Source: Adiantum capillus-veneris (taxonomy: Eukaryota > Streptophyta > Polypodiopsida > Polypodiales > Pteridaceae). Taken from it: 64,000 nucleotides of DNA. The notes below the pieces were generated by a model, which worked only from the letters and a program-made list of their open reading frames with translations, did not search any database and was not told the origin of the DNA. Made by a program: the position numbers and the translations under genes. Positions 10,867 to 21,085 of the stretch are shown in pieces (the first letter of the stretch is position 1; each line of letters begins with the position of its first letter). The stretch spans positions 57,111,268-57,175,267 of the forward strand of contig CM043944.1 of NCBI GenBank assembly GCA_014529385.2, in the 5' to 3' direction.

Positions 10867-11670
10867 TTTTACTGCAGATTCACATGTGTGGTATTTCGAC
10901 AGTGGTGCTACAAAGCACATTACCTCACATCGTGAATTGTTTACCTCTCTTGAGTCTGTCCCTCATGGGAATTCAGTCACTTGTGCCAACAACGCCTCTG
11001 ATCCAGTTCAAGGAGTTGGAAAGATTGTGCTCACTGTTGCTGCTAATGGCAGTTCCTTCACACTTGTTGATGCACTTTATGTACATGGGATCAAGAAGAA
11101 TCTCTTGTCTGTATCCGCACTTGCTAGACTTGGACTTGTAGTCAAATTTGTGGATGACAGATGTACAATTCATGATCTCAGTTTTGGTGATGAAATTGTT
11201 GCATCTGGGCTTTTGTGCCGTGGGTTGTATAAGCTCACTTTGTATGACAAGTGTGGACAAAATTTTGCAAATGCTGTTGCAGATTCAAGGGCTATTTCAG
11301 ATGCAAAACTTTGGCATGCACGTTTTGGTCATGTGAATTTTTCCAGTTTGCTACGTTTGCAGAAATCTGATATGGTTGCTTCTTTGCCGCCTCCTGAAGC
11401 ACCTGTCAGACATGTTTATGAAGGATGTATTTTGGGTAAGATGCAGCGTTCTAAGTTTCCAAAGGATGGTTCAGTTCGGGCCGCATGCAGGTTGCAGCTT
11501 GTGCATAGTGATGTTTGTGGGCCCATGCAAACTCCGTCCTTGGGCAATTACCTGTACTTCGTGACTTTCATTGATGAATACTCCAGGCATGCATGGGTAT
11601 TTCCGCTTAAAGCGAAGTCCGAAGTTTTCATGTGCTTCAAACAATTTTTGGCTAAAATGTCTCGAAATGT
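10866..11670 (+). pseudogene. pol: Copia protease and N-terminal integrase
   Basis: The retropepsin active site is WYFDSGATKHIT, followed by KKNLLSVSALARLGL. Next come the GAG-pre-integrase motif LWHARFGHVNFSSLL, a C-x2-like finger part (EGCILGKMQRSKF) and the first catalytic Asp region, HSDVCGPMQTPSLGNYLYFVTFIDEYSRHAWVF. The frame breaks near 11670, before the second catalytic Asp. Confidence 0.92.
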
Positions 11671-11673
11671 ACT

Positions 11674-12465
11674 ATGGGCACCCTCCGTTCCGATCGAGGG
11701 AAAGAGTATATGTCTCATGAATTTAATGCATTTCTGGCTAGTCGTGGGATAAAACACCAATGTACAGTGCCTTATACGCCTCAGCAAAATGGTGTTGCTG
11801 AGAGGAAAAACAAGTCACTGACGGAAATGGCACGATGTATGGTCAAAAGTCAAGCTTTACCGCATTCTTTTTGGCTTGAGGCCATCATGTGTGCCACTTA
11901 TGTACTTAACAGGTGTCCTACGAAAGCTTTGCAGTCTATTACTCCATATGAAGCATGGCATGATAGAAAACCTTCTATTGAGCACATGCGTGTTTTTAGC
12001 TGTTTGGCATATGCTTTGGTACCACAAGTGCAGCGCAAAAAATTGGATGATAAGGCTGTCAAATGTATTTTTGTTGGTTATAGTGCTGAAAGCAAAGGTT
12101 ACAGGTTGTACCATCCGCAAACAAAACGTATTCTGGTTTCTTGGGATGTAGTGTTTGTGGAAGATTCTGTTCAGCCCTTGCTGTCATGTACTAGAGACAG
12201 TAATGTAAGCTCAGAGGACATTTATGACACTTTGTTGCCTCTTTTCAGTGGTGGAAATACGAATGTAAGTTCCAATGAGGCAAATGTACAGCCTATGGGG
12301 GTTTCTGAAAATGTTTTAGATCAGCCTATTACTGATGTAGATGTACATGATGTACTTGATAAGGAAAGGGCTGAAAATGAGAAGGCTAGAGGTATGCCAA
12401 AATGGCTGGTGCACACTTTGCGTGACAGTAAATTGGATGCACCTTTGTCTAGTCGTACTCGTTGA
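11674..12465 (+). pseudogene. pol: Copia integrase core, second part
   Basis: It resumes the core in a new frame with the second Asp (LRSDRGKEY) and the Glu (PQQNGVAERKNK). The typical Copia integrase C-terminal motif CIFVGYSAESKGYRLY follows. A variable acidic linker then runs to a TGA at 12463-12465. The RT continues in this same frame beyond that stop, so this is a single nonsense change. Confidence 0.92.
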
Positions 12466-13160
12466 GGCTCTCGCCATGCATCTTATGCATCAAATTGTTA
12501 TGCTTTGACTGTGTCTAGTTTACATGATGTTGAGGAGCCTCTGTCTTTTGATGAAGCACAGAATTCAGAAAATTGGATGGCTGCCATGCAGTCAGAATAT
12601 GATGCACTTATAGAGAATGACACATGGACTTTATGTGATTTGCCTCCTGGCAAAAAGGCCATTGGTACAAAGTGGGTTTACAGGTTGAAACGCAAGCCGG
12701 ATGGTGAGATCGATCTCCATAAGGCTCGATTTGTTGCAAAGGGTTATGCACAGCAAAAAGGCATAGATTATGAAGAGACTTTTTCTCCCACTTGTCGTAT
12801 GACTACTGTACGTTTTCTATGTGCATTGGCAGCTCATTTTGGTTGGGATGTACATCAATCAGACATTGTTACTGCTTTCTTGAATGGTGACATATTTGAG
12901 GAAGTTTATGTAATGCAGCCTCGCGGTTTTGTCATAAAAGGACAAGAGGGCAAAGTGTGCAAATGTAACAAGGCTTTGTATGGGTTGAAGCAATCTCCTC
13001 GTGCTTGGTATGAGAAAGCTGACACTCATTTGGTCAAACAAGGCTTTCGTAACAGTCCAACAGAAAGAACATTGTATGTAAAGCGTGAGGGTGATGTACT
13101 TCTCATTGTGGTTCTTTATGTTGATGATTTGCTGATCACTGGACCAAATGAGAGACATTG
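12466..13160 (+). pseudogene. pol: Copia reverse transcriptase
   Basis: Motifs in order are NWMAAMQSEYDALIENDTW, GTKWVYRLKRKPDG, ARFVAKGYAQQKGIDYEETF, QSDIVTAFLNGD, KALYGLKQSPRAWYE and the catalytic VVLYVDDLLITG. The YVDD box is intact. The frame is lost just after the catalytic box, at about 13150. Confidence 0.93.
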
Positions 13161-14071
13161 CTGAATTTAAGGCTGATTTGAATGCTACTTTCAAGATGAA
13201 AGATTTGGGGATGTTGCATCATTACTTGGGTATACAGTTTAAGCAGTGTGATGGTGGTATTGCCTTGTGTCAGAAAAGTTACATAGAGACATTGCTATGT
13301 AAGTTTGGTCTTGAGGATTGCAAACCTATTGCCACTCCCATGGAAACAGGTTTGAAGTTGAGTCTACATGATGCTGGCGATCCTGCTGATGTCACTCTTT
13401 ACCAAATTGTTGTTGGCTGCCTCATTTATGTATGCAACACGAGGCCGGATATTCAGTTTGCAGTCTCACAGGTCAGCAGATTTATGCATAGCCTAGGGTC
13501 TAAGCATTGGCAGGTTGTCAAGAGGATTTTCTGCTACCTTAGTGACACTTTACATCTTGGCTTGTTTTATCCCTAGGGGGGATCATTGCCACCAGACTTA
13601 CATGCTTTTTCGGCCTTAGATTGGGCTGGTTGTTTTGACACACGACTGTCCACAAGTGGCTTTTGTTTCATGCTTGGCAGTTCATGTATATCATGGTTGA
13701 GCAAGAAGCAACTTACTGTGGCCACTTCGAGTTGTGAGGCTGAGTACAGGGCAGTCTTCACAGCTACGGTTGAGTGTGTATGGCTCAGACACCTTATGGC
13801 TGATTTGGGTGTTGGACAGGACACCGCCAACACTATCTACACTGATAGTCAGAGCGCATTGGCAGTTGCGAGGAACCCAGTTTTTCATGCTCGCACAAAG
13901 CACATTGAGGTGCATTACCACTATGTCAGGGAGAGGCCCTCAGCAGGAAAGATCAGCTTGGCTTATGTGCCAACACAGGACAACCTTGCAGATCTTTTCA
14001 CAAAGGCATTGTCTCGTGAGAAGCTTGAAGCTTTCCGCAAAGCTTTGGTCTTACTCCCCTTTGTGGACTGA
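13148..14071 (+). pseudogene. pol: Copia RT C-terminus and RNase H
   Basis: After the frameshift the RT thumb and connection continue (FKMKDLGMLHHYLGIQ, TRPDIQFAVSQVSRFM). An in-frame TAG at 13574-13576 is followed by RNase H: TSGFCFMLGSSCISWLSKKQ, SSCEAEYRAVF, YTDSQSALAVARNP and the typical C-terminal motif HIEVHYHYVRE, ending LADLFTKAL. The natural end is at 14071. Confidence 0.93.
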
Positions 14072-14136
14072 TCTTGTCCTCAGGTCATGGCACTTCCCTT
14101 TACTCATGTGCCAGCTCTTGTTCACCGCATCACTCT

Positions 14137-14146
14137 AGGGGGGATT
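14137..14146 (+). other. Polypurine tract of the Copia element
   Basis: AGGGGGGATT sits directly before the 3' LTR. Confidence 0.85.
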
Positions 14147-14373
14147 TGTTACCATATACATGTGGTAGTGATGTGTGTGAACACACTAGGACCGCCGGGG
14201 CATTTTTTCCCTCTTTAGGAGGTTTTTTCCCCCGTGCATTGTATATACGCCCATCACTCTAGGGCTATCTATCTTTTCATTGCACACTAAGTAACACACT
14301 CTCTATTGTGTGCCTTGAGCTTCCTTCGTCTTCTCCAAGCTCTGTCTGTTTCTCTGCAACCCTAATTCCAACA
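14147..14373 (+). repeat. 3' LTR of the Copia element
   Basis: It is the same length as the 5' LTR and differs at about eight positions. It is followed by the target duplication ATTGA. Confidence 0.95.
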
Positions 14374-14732
14374 ATTGATAAATTTGGATTTTTTCACTAA
14401 CCATAGGCTAGTATGAGGCAAACCTTCATTGTACTTTGTAAATAGGTTAACAAAACATTTTTGACCCATTGTTTTTAAAAGTGAAATTATGGTATGTCTT
14501 GTAGATATAGATTTATTTACTGAACCCTCACACTACAAAATAATATTTTCATACCCTAAATCATAAACACCGTCAATAGTCATGGTATGCTAGGATAAAA
14601 TTTTCCCTCCCAAGATGCATAAGGCCTTGCATATGAGAACTCTGACTATATACGCTTGTAGCTATCAAGATTTTAAGTCCCAGTTATCTCCATTATACGA
14701 ATGCACATCCTATGTAAGCAGCTATCTACTGT

Positions 14733-14772
<40 letters not shown>

Positions 14773-14950
14773 TACCAATACTAAAAAAACCTCTCTCGTC
14801 ACTATTTACACATTAAGCCACTAACTTAGTGATGTATTCTGATGTCTATTAGCATTGTTAAATAAAATTAGATTGCATTTTTCAAGTGGTTAAGGTTACG
14901 ATCAAGTATTAGGCAAAAATCCTCTTTAAATTTTATTAAGATAATTAAGA

Positions 14951-14988
14951 CAATTATCTTAATTATCTTAAGATAATTAAGATAATTG
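14951..14988. repeat. 38-bp perfect palindrome
   Basis: The sequence is symmetric about CTTAAG at its centre; each 19-bp arm contains two copies of ATTATCTT. It could form a hairpin or cruciform. Confidence 0.93.
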
Positions 14989-14990
14989 CT

Positions 14991-15167
14991 TAAATTAAAG
15001 AACCATCATTTTCTTCAAAGCTATTATTTGACTTTCGTATTGCTATCACAACACCACATTAATTTCTACTGACTCCCATAAATTACAGAACCATCATTTT
15101 TTTTAGAGCTATTATTTGACTTTTGTATTGCTATCACAACACCACATTAATTTCTACTGACTCCCAT
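14991..15167. repeat. Tandem duplication, two copies of about 88 bp
   Basis: Copies start at 14991 (TAAATTAAAGAACC) and 15079 (TAAATTACAGAACC) and both end with GACTCCCAT. They differ by few bases. Confidence 0.92.
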
Positions 15168-16278
15168 TCATAAGTTCTAAACAAAATCTCATTACAAACT
15201 TTTAAAATGTTAATGAATTTAATGTGTCTTCAATTAGTTTCACTGTTAGGAAATCATTTTTACTGCTTTGTCTTTGAGAATTACTCTTGCAGATAAAGCT
15301 AAGTGCAATGCTTTCACATCAAAGCCGAACCATGAGGTATGATTTTATATATATATTATTATTATTTTACATTCTGATAATAACCCTCTAGCAAAATTAT
15401 TTGCCGTCAGACATACTTTTGTGGAAGACAGAGCTTCTTTTCCTTGTTCACAGTCTATTATAAGTTGTAAGATCAATTAGCTTCAAAGTCATGTGTTGTA
15501 CTTACATTAAGAAACATATTATGCGATGATTTGTCATGAAATTATGCTACCACTCACATGAGCTCGGCTCACTTAAAACGATCATTAACCTTTGGTACAT
15601 GCTTTAGCATTCCAATCAGCTTCAATTTGCTACCAAACAGGTAACAAATGTTTTGTAATTTTTATGCCTTGCTTGGTCCATTGGTCACAAGCACACATAC
15701 TCGCGCATTTAGTTAGTGTGTAAACATTCATCCTGTGAAGATTCGTCGGTTTAGGCAACACAAGTGCAGATTCACCGATTTAGGCAACACCGATTACAAA
15801 ATTATGCTGCAGTGGCTGGCCACCACTGCACCTAGTGTGATTTTGTACCCGGGTATGGAACTGAATGTGATTTGGATTTGAAATGGGTGTATGATGATTT
15901 CTTATTGTGACAGTATTTATGGAATTGAGCTTGACACTAATGAGAATACATGATGAGTGTGGCGAATGATATCTTGATTCATCAGGGTATGGCATATACT
16001 GCTTATTCTAGTGGTATGGGACACTAGAATAGGTAGTATGTGGATGACTGCAGGCATAAGCAATGTTGTCTAATTTTATGGATTTTTCTTCTACTATGTG
16101 ATAGTTTCAATACAGATTTCTAATCATTGTTTTTGACAAGTATTGTATGTAGAGTTTTATCTTTGCAACAACTAAGGACAATTGCTTTCCAACGGAGAGG
16201 TATGTTATGGAATTGATATTTTACTATCTTTGTAGTTGATAGGTAGAAAAGACTGGACTGAGCTAGGCCTATGCGAGT

Positions 16279-16280
<2 letters not shown>

Positions 16281-16320
<40 letters not shown>
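16281..16320. repeat. (AT)20 microsatellite
   Basis: Forty bases of uninterrupted AT dinucleotides. Confidence 0.97.
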
Positions 16321-16322
<2 letters not shown>

Positions 16323-16972
16323 TGTACATTTTATTATTCAAGTGCTTTTTATGAGCTTTTGCCATTTATGACCGGCTAGCCAGTTTGTACTCATTTTGAC
16401 CATTTAAGAAATCTATAAATCAAATACGTGCAAGAGGGAAATGGTCACTCTTGTACGGGGGGAGATTGCACCCAGTGCTTGTGTCTTCTTCTCTTCTCTC
16501 CTCCCTCCTCTCTCACCATGCCAACGTAGCACTCCGCTATAGGAGGTGTGCATGTGCATGTTCTCTTCCTCTCTCTCGCTCGCTATCTCTCTGTGTTTGC
16601 GTACATCATTGATTATGTGCTATGCAAGGCGTCAGATATGCAGATTCATTCATTTATGCTTAGAAGTATATAGTTTCGGGTATCTTTGCAGGGCTATCAC
16701 GCATCCGTCTGTAGCAATATGGATCCGGATTTGGACACTTTTCAACCTTTAAGAGATCAGTGTGTGACCCACGTGTTGCTGCAACAAGAAAAGCATGCCC
16801 ATTGGGTTACACACATACACATATCTGTAGGTGTGTGTGTGTGTGCACAAGCAAGGAGGGTGTACTTTAGTTCCTGTAATCACTCCAAGAAGATGGATTC
16901 CCTCTCTCTTTCTTATTATATCTTGAGGTTGAGATATCTATTTGGACTATTCTTATGACAATAAAAATTATC

Positions 16973-17006
16973 TCCCCCGCCCCCCCCCCCCCCCCCCCCC
17001 CCCCCC

Positions 17007-17101
<95 letters not shown>

Positions 17102-17148
17102 CACACACACACACACACATACATGTACACATACACGTACACGTACAC
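16973..17148. repeat. Compound microsatellite: C-tract, (TC)n, (AC)n
   Basis: A C-tract with two G interruptions is followed by about 29 bp of TC and about 110 bp of AC with a few T interruptions. Open frames across it on both strands are artefacts. Confidence 0.97.
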
Positions 17149-17193
17149 AAAGTTTTGAGTTCAATACTTGTTGGGTAGATCTTTGGATCTCTT

Positions 17194-17606
17194 TCAGTGA
17201 ATAAGAAAAAGGAAACCATAATAACCTTTGAGTGTAGCATTTCTGCGTATGCTTTTGAACTCTTGATCAACCCCCCCTTCTTGCCTTGTCAAGGTGCTCA
17301 CATAGTGTCCAATCAACAAAAAATCACCTTGATATAAGTCCTTTGTAAATGAATCAAGTGCATTTGACAAGCAAATATGATCACCCTTGGCATAAGAGCT
17401 ACTATAAAACCTCGTGCCTACATCATCACCTTTGGAAACCATTTCTTCTTCATTTCATACCTTGCTCTAGAAAGCATACCTACGATTGAATTATCTTTAC
17501 CTGCAATATGCTTAAATTTTGGATTCAAAGACTTTATGTAGGCAATCCATCTTAAAATAGCAATGTCCCCCCCTCGTAATTTGGGCCGTCCGTGACATAG
17601 CTTCAA
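17194..17606 (-). pseudogene. Gypsy RNase H-to-spacer fragment, F family
   Basis: Two overlapping frames on the minus strand carry LRWIAYIKSLNPKFKHIAGK, MLSRARYE, then TRFYSSSYAKGD, GDFLLIGHYVSTLTRQEG and DQEFKSIRR. These match, block by block, the RNase H tail and spacer of the element at 59674-60948 (LRWIAYIKSLNPEFCHIAGR, MLSRARFE, LKFYSSSYLHAN, GEWLLIGCYLRSLTKHEG). It is a truncated, frameshifted fragment of the same family with no LTR visible nearby. Confidence 0.85.
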
Positions 17607-17927
17607 TTATAGGGTAGTGATCGGGCTTTTGTACTTTTTGCTGCTTGGTGTCATAGTACTTAATTGCAACTTCTTATTGCCTTTGTCAAAAATTGCATGT
17701 CGATGGGATGACTGAGCTCCATGGTAGTGTAAGCCACAAATCACACGTAGATTTTCCACCATGCAAGAGTGGAATGTAAAAAATCCAGTGTAGAATGCCT
17801 CCTCAAAAGTTTGCATATAATAGGATGGCAAAAACATAACTCTTGCAAAGAGTCCATGGAGAACTTCATCATTGGGTTGATTTGATAAGTCGTAGCATAA
17901 TCCTTGGTTTCCATCCAAGAATTCCAT
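17607..17927 (-). other. Unrecognised 106-codon open frame next to the F-family fragment
   Basis: I do not recognise this protein. It starts MEFLDGNQGLCYDLSNQPND and includes aromatic-rich HGLFARVMFLPSYYMQTF. It abuts the F-family fragment on the same strand, but I see no matching part in the fuller F copy. It may be a chance frame or an unknown segment carried by a relative of F. Confidence 0.2.
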
Positions 17928-17966
17928 CCATGGTGCATCACTTTACTCCGCATGATGAAACGTTTG

Positions 17967-18011
17967 TGTTGATGGCTGGGTCAACAACACCACATAACTC
18001 AACAAAGCCAT
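17967..18011 (+). repeat. A1 5' LTR, first 45 bp (split by element B)
   Basis: It begins TGTTGATGGCTGGGTCAAC and matches the first bases of the A2 LTR read on its own strand (TGTTGACCGTTGGGTCAAC...). The remaining LTR lies at 27258-28164. The last four bases, CCAT, are the target duplication of B. Confidence 0.85.
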
Positions 18012-19565
18012 TGATGGGGGCTTTTCACAAGCCAAGCTCCCATACCCCTCTTCTCTCGTCCCCACCCCATGAAAACCCCCTCTTAGGGAGGGAGTGATAA
18101 AAGGCATTGGAAAAAGTAAGGAAAAAAAAAGTATGATTATGTAAATATATAAGAAAGGTAAAATAGGCCACCTCATGCCTGCGGGGTAGCCCATCCCCAC
18201 CTTGCCTCCTTTTTCTTCACTGTTGCCCCGCCGGGTGTCCCTTTTTCTCTCCTCCACTCAAAACGTCAACCCCCTCTCTATTCCCCTTGTCCTTTCTCCT
18301 TTCTCTCTCCCCTCAAGCTACCCCACCTCTCACCAATAATGCATTATAACTCACTAATAATGCACCCTAACTCACATGCAACTTACCCTATCTTCAAAAA
18401 TAGTATACCCCACCCCCTCTTTCTCTCTCCTATCATATCCCATGACCCAAATACCCCCCCCCTCTCTCTCTAAAGGGCGCCATGTCTCTTGTCTTGTAGC
18501 TAAATAACCTCCCCCACACTCACACACACTCAGTTTCACTGAAAAAGGTGCCCACAGACCCATCTCCACCCGGTGGTTACCTGATTTTTCTTGTGTTCAC
18601 ACACATCTGCACACAGATTCACCTCTGAACACACTCCCCTCTCTCCCCTCTTGTAATTACTTTATTCTCCATGTCACCTCTCACTTTTTTTCATCAACCC
18701 ATCTCTCTCTCTCTTAGTCTCTCTCTCATGAGACTGCTGTTCTGGCACATATACACACAGCCAGACAAGTGGGGCCCACAGTCACATGGCCTATGTAGAT
18801 AATGATTTCTTCATTTCTAAATTCTAGAATTTCTCCCCCCTCCTCCCCTATATAAAGAGGGGTCACCATCACACTAAACACACACACCATCACCAAAGAG
18901 TACACTATGCACTGTGTGTGCCTAGTGCACACACACACACCCACACCATCACCATCACCGCAATCACCATGCTCGTCTTGAGCATGACCTCTACACCCTT
19001 GGGCTATGGAAGATGAAGGGAAACTAAATGAAGGATGATGGCCATAACCCTCGTGCGAGTCTTCGCCATCAACTCCCACCTATCCGCCATGTGCTCTACC
19101 ACGCTCTCCCTTCTCATTCCCCTACCCTATGCTCCCCATTTCATCGCCTTATTCTCTAAATAAAGCTTGAGGTTTTGTGAGTATATTTTCTTGCAATGTT
19201 TTGCCCATGTGAGGTGTGCGGAATCGCCACCTAGTCTTGTGTTTGGAGTGAGCTTGTGTATGTGTGAAGGGTGTGTGGATTCGCCATCCTTTTGTGGTGC
19301 CTAAGTACTAAGCCGCTATACCCCCTCCCTCACCCTCTCTCTCTCTCTCTCACTTGATCTCATTCCCTTTCCTCTTCATCATTACTCCCAAGCATCCATC
19401 TCTCTTGGATGAAAACTTTGTTATGGTGGTGTGTTGTTTGCGTCCTAGCCGCTGAAGCTAGGTGGTGCCCCCTGTTTGCTTTACCATGACAGGCTCGAGG
19501 TGCTCCATTCGGTCCCCGGTGTTTTAGAGGCCGTCGGGGGTTCGGGGTTCACTTTTCTCCCGTCA
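18012..19565 (+). repeat. 5' LTR of B
   Basis: The LTR is 1554 bp, ending CCCGTCA. The first 800 bp are strikingly pyrimidine-rich on the plus strand. A TATATAAA box is at 18849-18856. Confidence 0.95.
18849..18856 (+). promoter_or_regulatory. TATA box in B 5' LTR
   Basis: TATATAAA in a C-rich context (CCCCTATATAAAGAGG); the same box is at 26545-26552 in the 3' LTR. It is the likely promoter of the genomic transcript. Confidence 0.7.
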
Positions 19566-19567
19566 TT

Positions 19568-19585
19568 TGGTGCCCCCACTAAGGA
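19568..19585 (+). other. Primer binding site of B
   Basis: TGGTGCCCCCACTAAGGA starts two bases after the LTR. I cannot name the tRNA. Element E has the same spacing and the same first seven bases (TGGTGCC). Confidence 0.65.
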
Positions 19586-19638
19586 TCTTTTCATGAAACC
19601 CTTCAGTTTACAAAACTGAAACCCCTAAACTATTGTGA

Positions 19639-20104
19639 ATGGATGAATGGCTAGAAGGATTTGCTAATTGGACGACAGAAGAAGAAGAGCTCCAAGCACA
19701 ACTAGACGAACTCCGCATCTCCATCGAAGCTCGAGTGCCAGGCGTAACGGTAATCGATTTGCAGTGGGAGAGTCAATCAACACGCCAAACCCAGTGGATA
19801 TACATAGGCCAAGTGCCAAGAAGAAGAAGGAGAAGGTCGAAACCATGTCCGCAACCTACAACCAACCCACAACAACAAAATGGAAGGAGCTCTACAAAAT
19901 AGAGAATCAACACTATTCTACTTTGAGAATCGGGTAACTCAAGTCACCGAGGTAATTACCACAGTCAGTTTTCAAGTCGCACCTGATGCTGCAGCACAGA
20001 TAACGAAAGCATTGGCTCACACTCTCACTAGAGAAACTAGGGATCTACTGAGTTTGTTTCAGGAAAGAACACCACCCTCTCCCACAAGCTTGGACAGTGA
20101 CTAA
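19639..20104 (+). pseudogene. Leader open frames upstream of the 72-codon ORF in B
   Basis: An open frame from 19639 starts MDEWLEGFANWTTEEEELQ and looks able to form a coiled coil. A second in another frame ends at 20104 with TRETRDLLSLFQERTPP. They overlap at about 19880-19900 and may be pieces of one frameshifted leader protein. I recognise no family. Element E has no clear counterpart. Confidence 0.35.
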
Positions 20105-20121
20105 GCACCTCTAAGCTTCAC

Positions 20122-20340
20122 ATGAATCAGTACAACCTACCTCAAGACAGATTACACATACCAACACGTGTACGCTCAATCAAGGTAATACTGGATTTGA
20201 AGGCTCACTACCAGCACGTCATTGACACCATGCCGGGTGGGGAGTGGTTTTTGGAGGTTCTGGCATCAGATCAATCATTTGTCCTACCTTTGGTACAAGG
20301 CAATGTACCGTTTGAAGTTTTAATCTATGTCCTAGTATAA
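20122..20340 (+). CDS. Conserved 72-codon leader ORF (B copy)
   Basis: This intact 72-codon frame starts MNQYNLPQDRLHIPTRVRS and ends PFEVLIYVLV-stop, 84 bp before the gag start at 20425. It aligns without gaps over its last 43 residues with the ORF at the same place in element E, sharing Q, I, M, G, E, L, V, P, F, V, V and L at equal spacing and stopping at the same point. Both are exactly 72 codons long. Related copies lie at 42008-42226 and 41799-42011. The family is unknown to me. Position suggests a protein made from the genomic RNA leader. A conserved RNA is unlikely, because the protein ends agree while the DNA differs. Confidence 0.7.
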   Translation: MNQYNLPQDRLHIPTRVRSIKVILDLKAHYQHVIDTMPGGEWFLEVLASDQSFVLPLVQGNVPFEVLIYVLV

Positions 20341-20424
20341 GAGGGTATACACGCCTCCTTGTAAAGAAGAAAAAAAACTTTTGCAAGTTAAGCAGTGTGT
20401 CTTTCTAGCTCTCTCTCAGTAATC

Positions 20425-21082
20425 ATGGCAAGTGTAGCATTTCCAACATTTAAAGGAAAGAAGGGGGAGGATTTGGTAATAGACTTCCTAGATGACTTTG
20501 AAGTAGCATGTGTAGTGAGCAACAAAGATACGGATGAATCCCAGGTTAGAATCTTTAAGCATCTCATGAAGCTAGAAGCTAGATCATGGTACAATGCACT
20601 TCCACAAGCAACCAAGGATGACTGGGAACCCTTAAAAACCGCTTTTAAGAGGCGCTTTGGGGGAGGTACCACTTCAGAAAAAGGTGTGGGACAAGTTGAG
20701 AGACTTGAAGCAGGAGGGTCTTTTAGAATATGCCACCTATGAGTCCAACTTTGTGGATTTGTGGGAACGGTGGGTTGAGTCACTGGCTAGGGGGGAAGCT
20801 GCACCCGATTTCCTAAAAAAAGATCGGTTCACGCATGGCTTATGGCCGCTTCTCAAGGAGAAGGTGAAAGGTAGATTCCCGGCTACGTAAGAGTTAGCCA
20901 TTGAGATTGCTCGCCTTAAGGACAAGAAGCTGCGAATGAAAGCCAAAGAAACCGAGTCAACAGAAGCAGGAACATCGCGTCGACCAACAACTACGACAAC
21001 CACCATTCCACCACCACCACCGGCTCTTGGGGTAAGAGATGACCAACAAGATATGTTGGCCCATATTACTGACCAACTGTAG
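20425..21082 (+). pseudogene. gag: Gag of B (one frameshift, two stops)
   Basis: The start at 20425 (MASVAFPTFKGKKGEDLV) is chosen because its context matches the E gag start (MAFSYPEFHGRSDKDVEDFL). The capsid motif LEARSWYNALPQATKDDWEPLKTAFKRRF follows in shorter blocks. Between 20657 and 20742 the frame shifts, then runs DLWERWVESLARGE, KDRFTHGLWPLLKEKVKGRF to a TAA at 20888-20890 and a TAG at 21080-21082. Past those stops the same frame runs into the long pol frame at 21086. So only one indel and two nonsense codons separate gag from pol. Confidence 0.85.
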
Positions 21083-21085
21083 AAT

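Larger units (their letters stand above)
7525..14373 (+). mobile_element. Ty1/Copia element, complete but decayed, TSD ATTGA
   Basis: The two LTRs are 227 bp each (7525-7751 and 14147-14373), begin TGTTACC and end AACA. The 5-bp target duplication ATTGA is at 7520-7524 and 14374-14378. The primer site is TGGTATCAGAGC. Domain order gag, protease, integrase, RT, RNase H is that of Copia. By eye the LTRs differ at about eight positions (near 3.5%). At least three frameshifts and two in-frame stops break the polyprotein, and a 1.69-kb insertion splits gag. Confidence 0.97.
14379..17193. other. Unassigned AT-rich DNA with simple repeats
   Basis: No coding domain is seen in this stretch. It holds AT runs (14736-14769, 16281-16320), a 38-bp perfect palindrome, an 88-bp tandem duplication and a compound microsatellite. 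A short stem (GCAGTGG with CCACTGC) lies near 15810-15830. Confidence 0.5.

Noticed and set aside
16867-17178. Overlapping open frames on both strands
   Set aside because: They are translations of the C, TC and AC microsatellite and have no protein character.
18372-19079. Open frames in the B LTR, repeated at 26082-26775
   Set aside because: They are in low-complexity pyrimidine-rich LTR DNA, mostly antisense, and are duplicated only because the LTR is.
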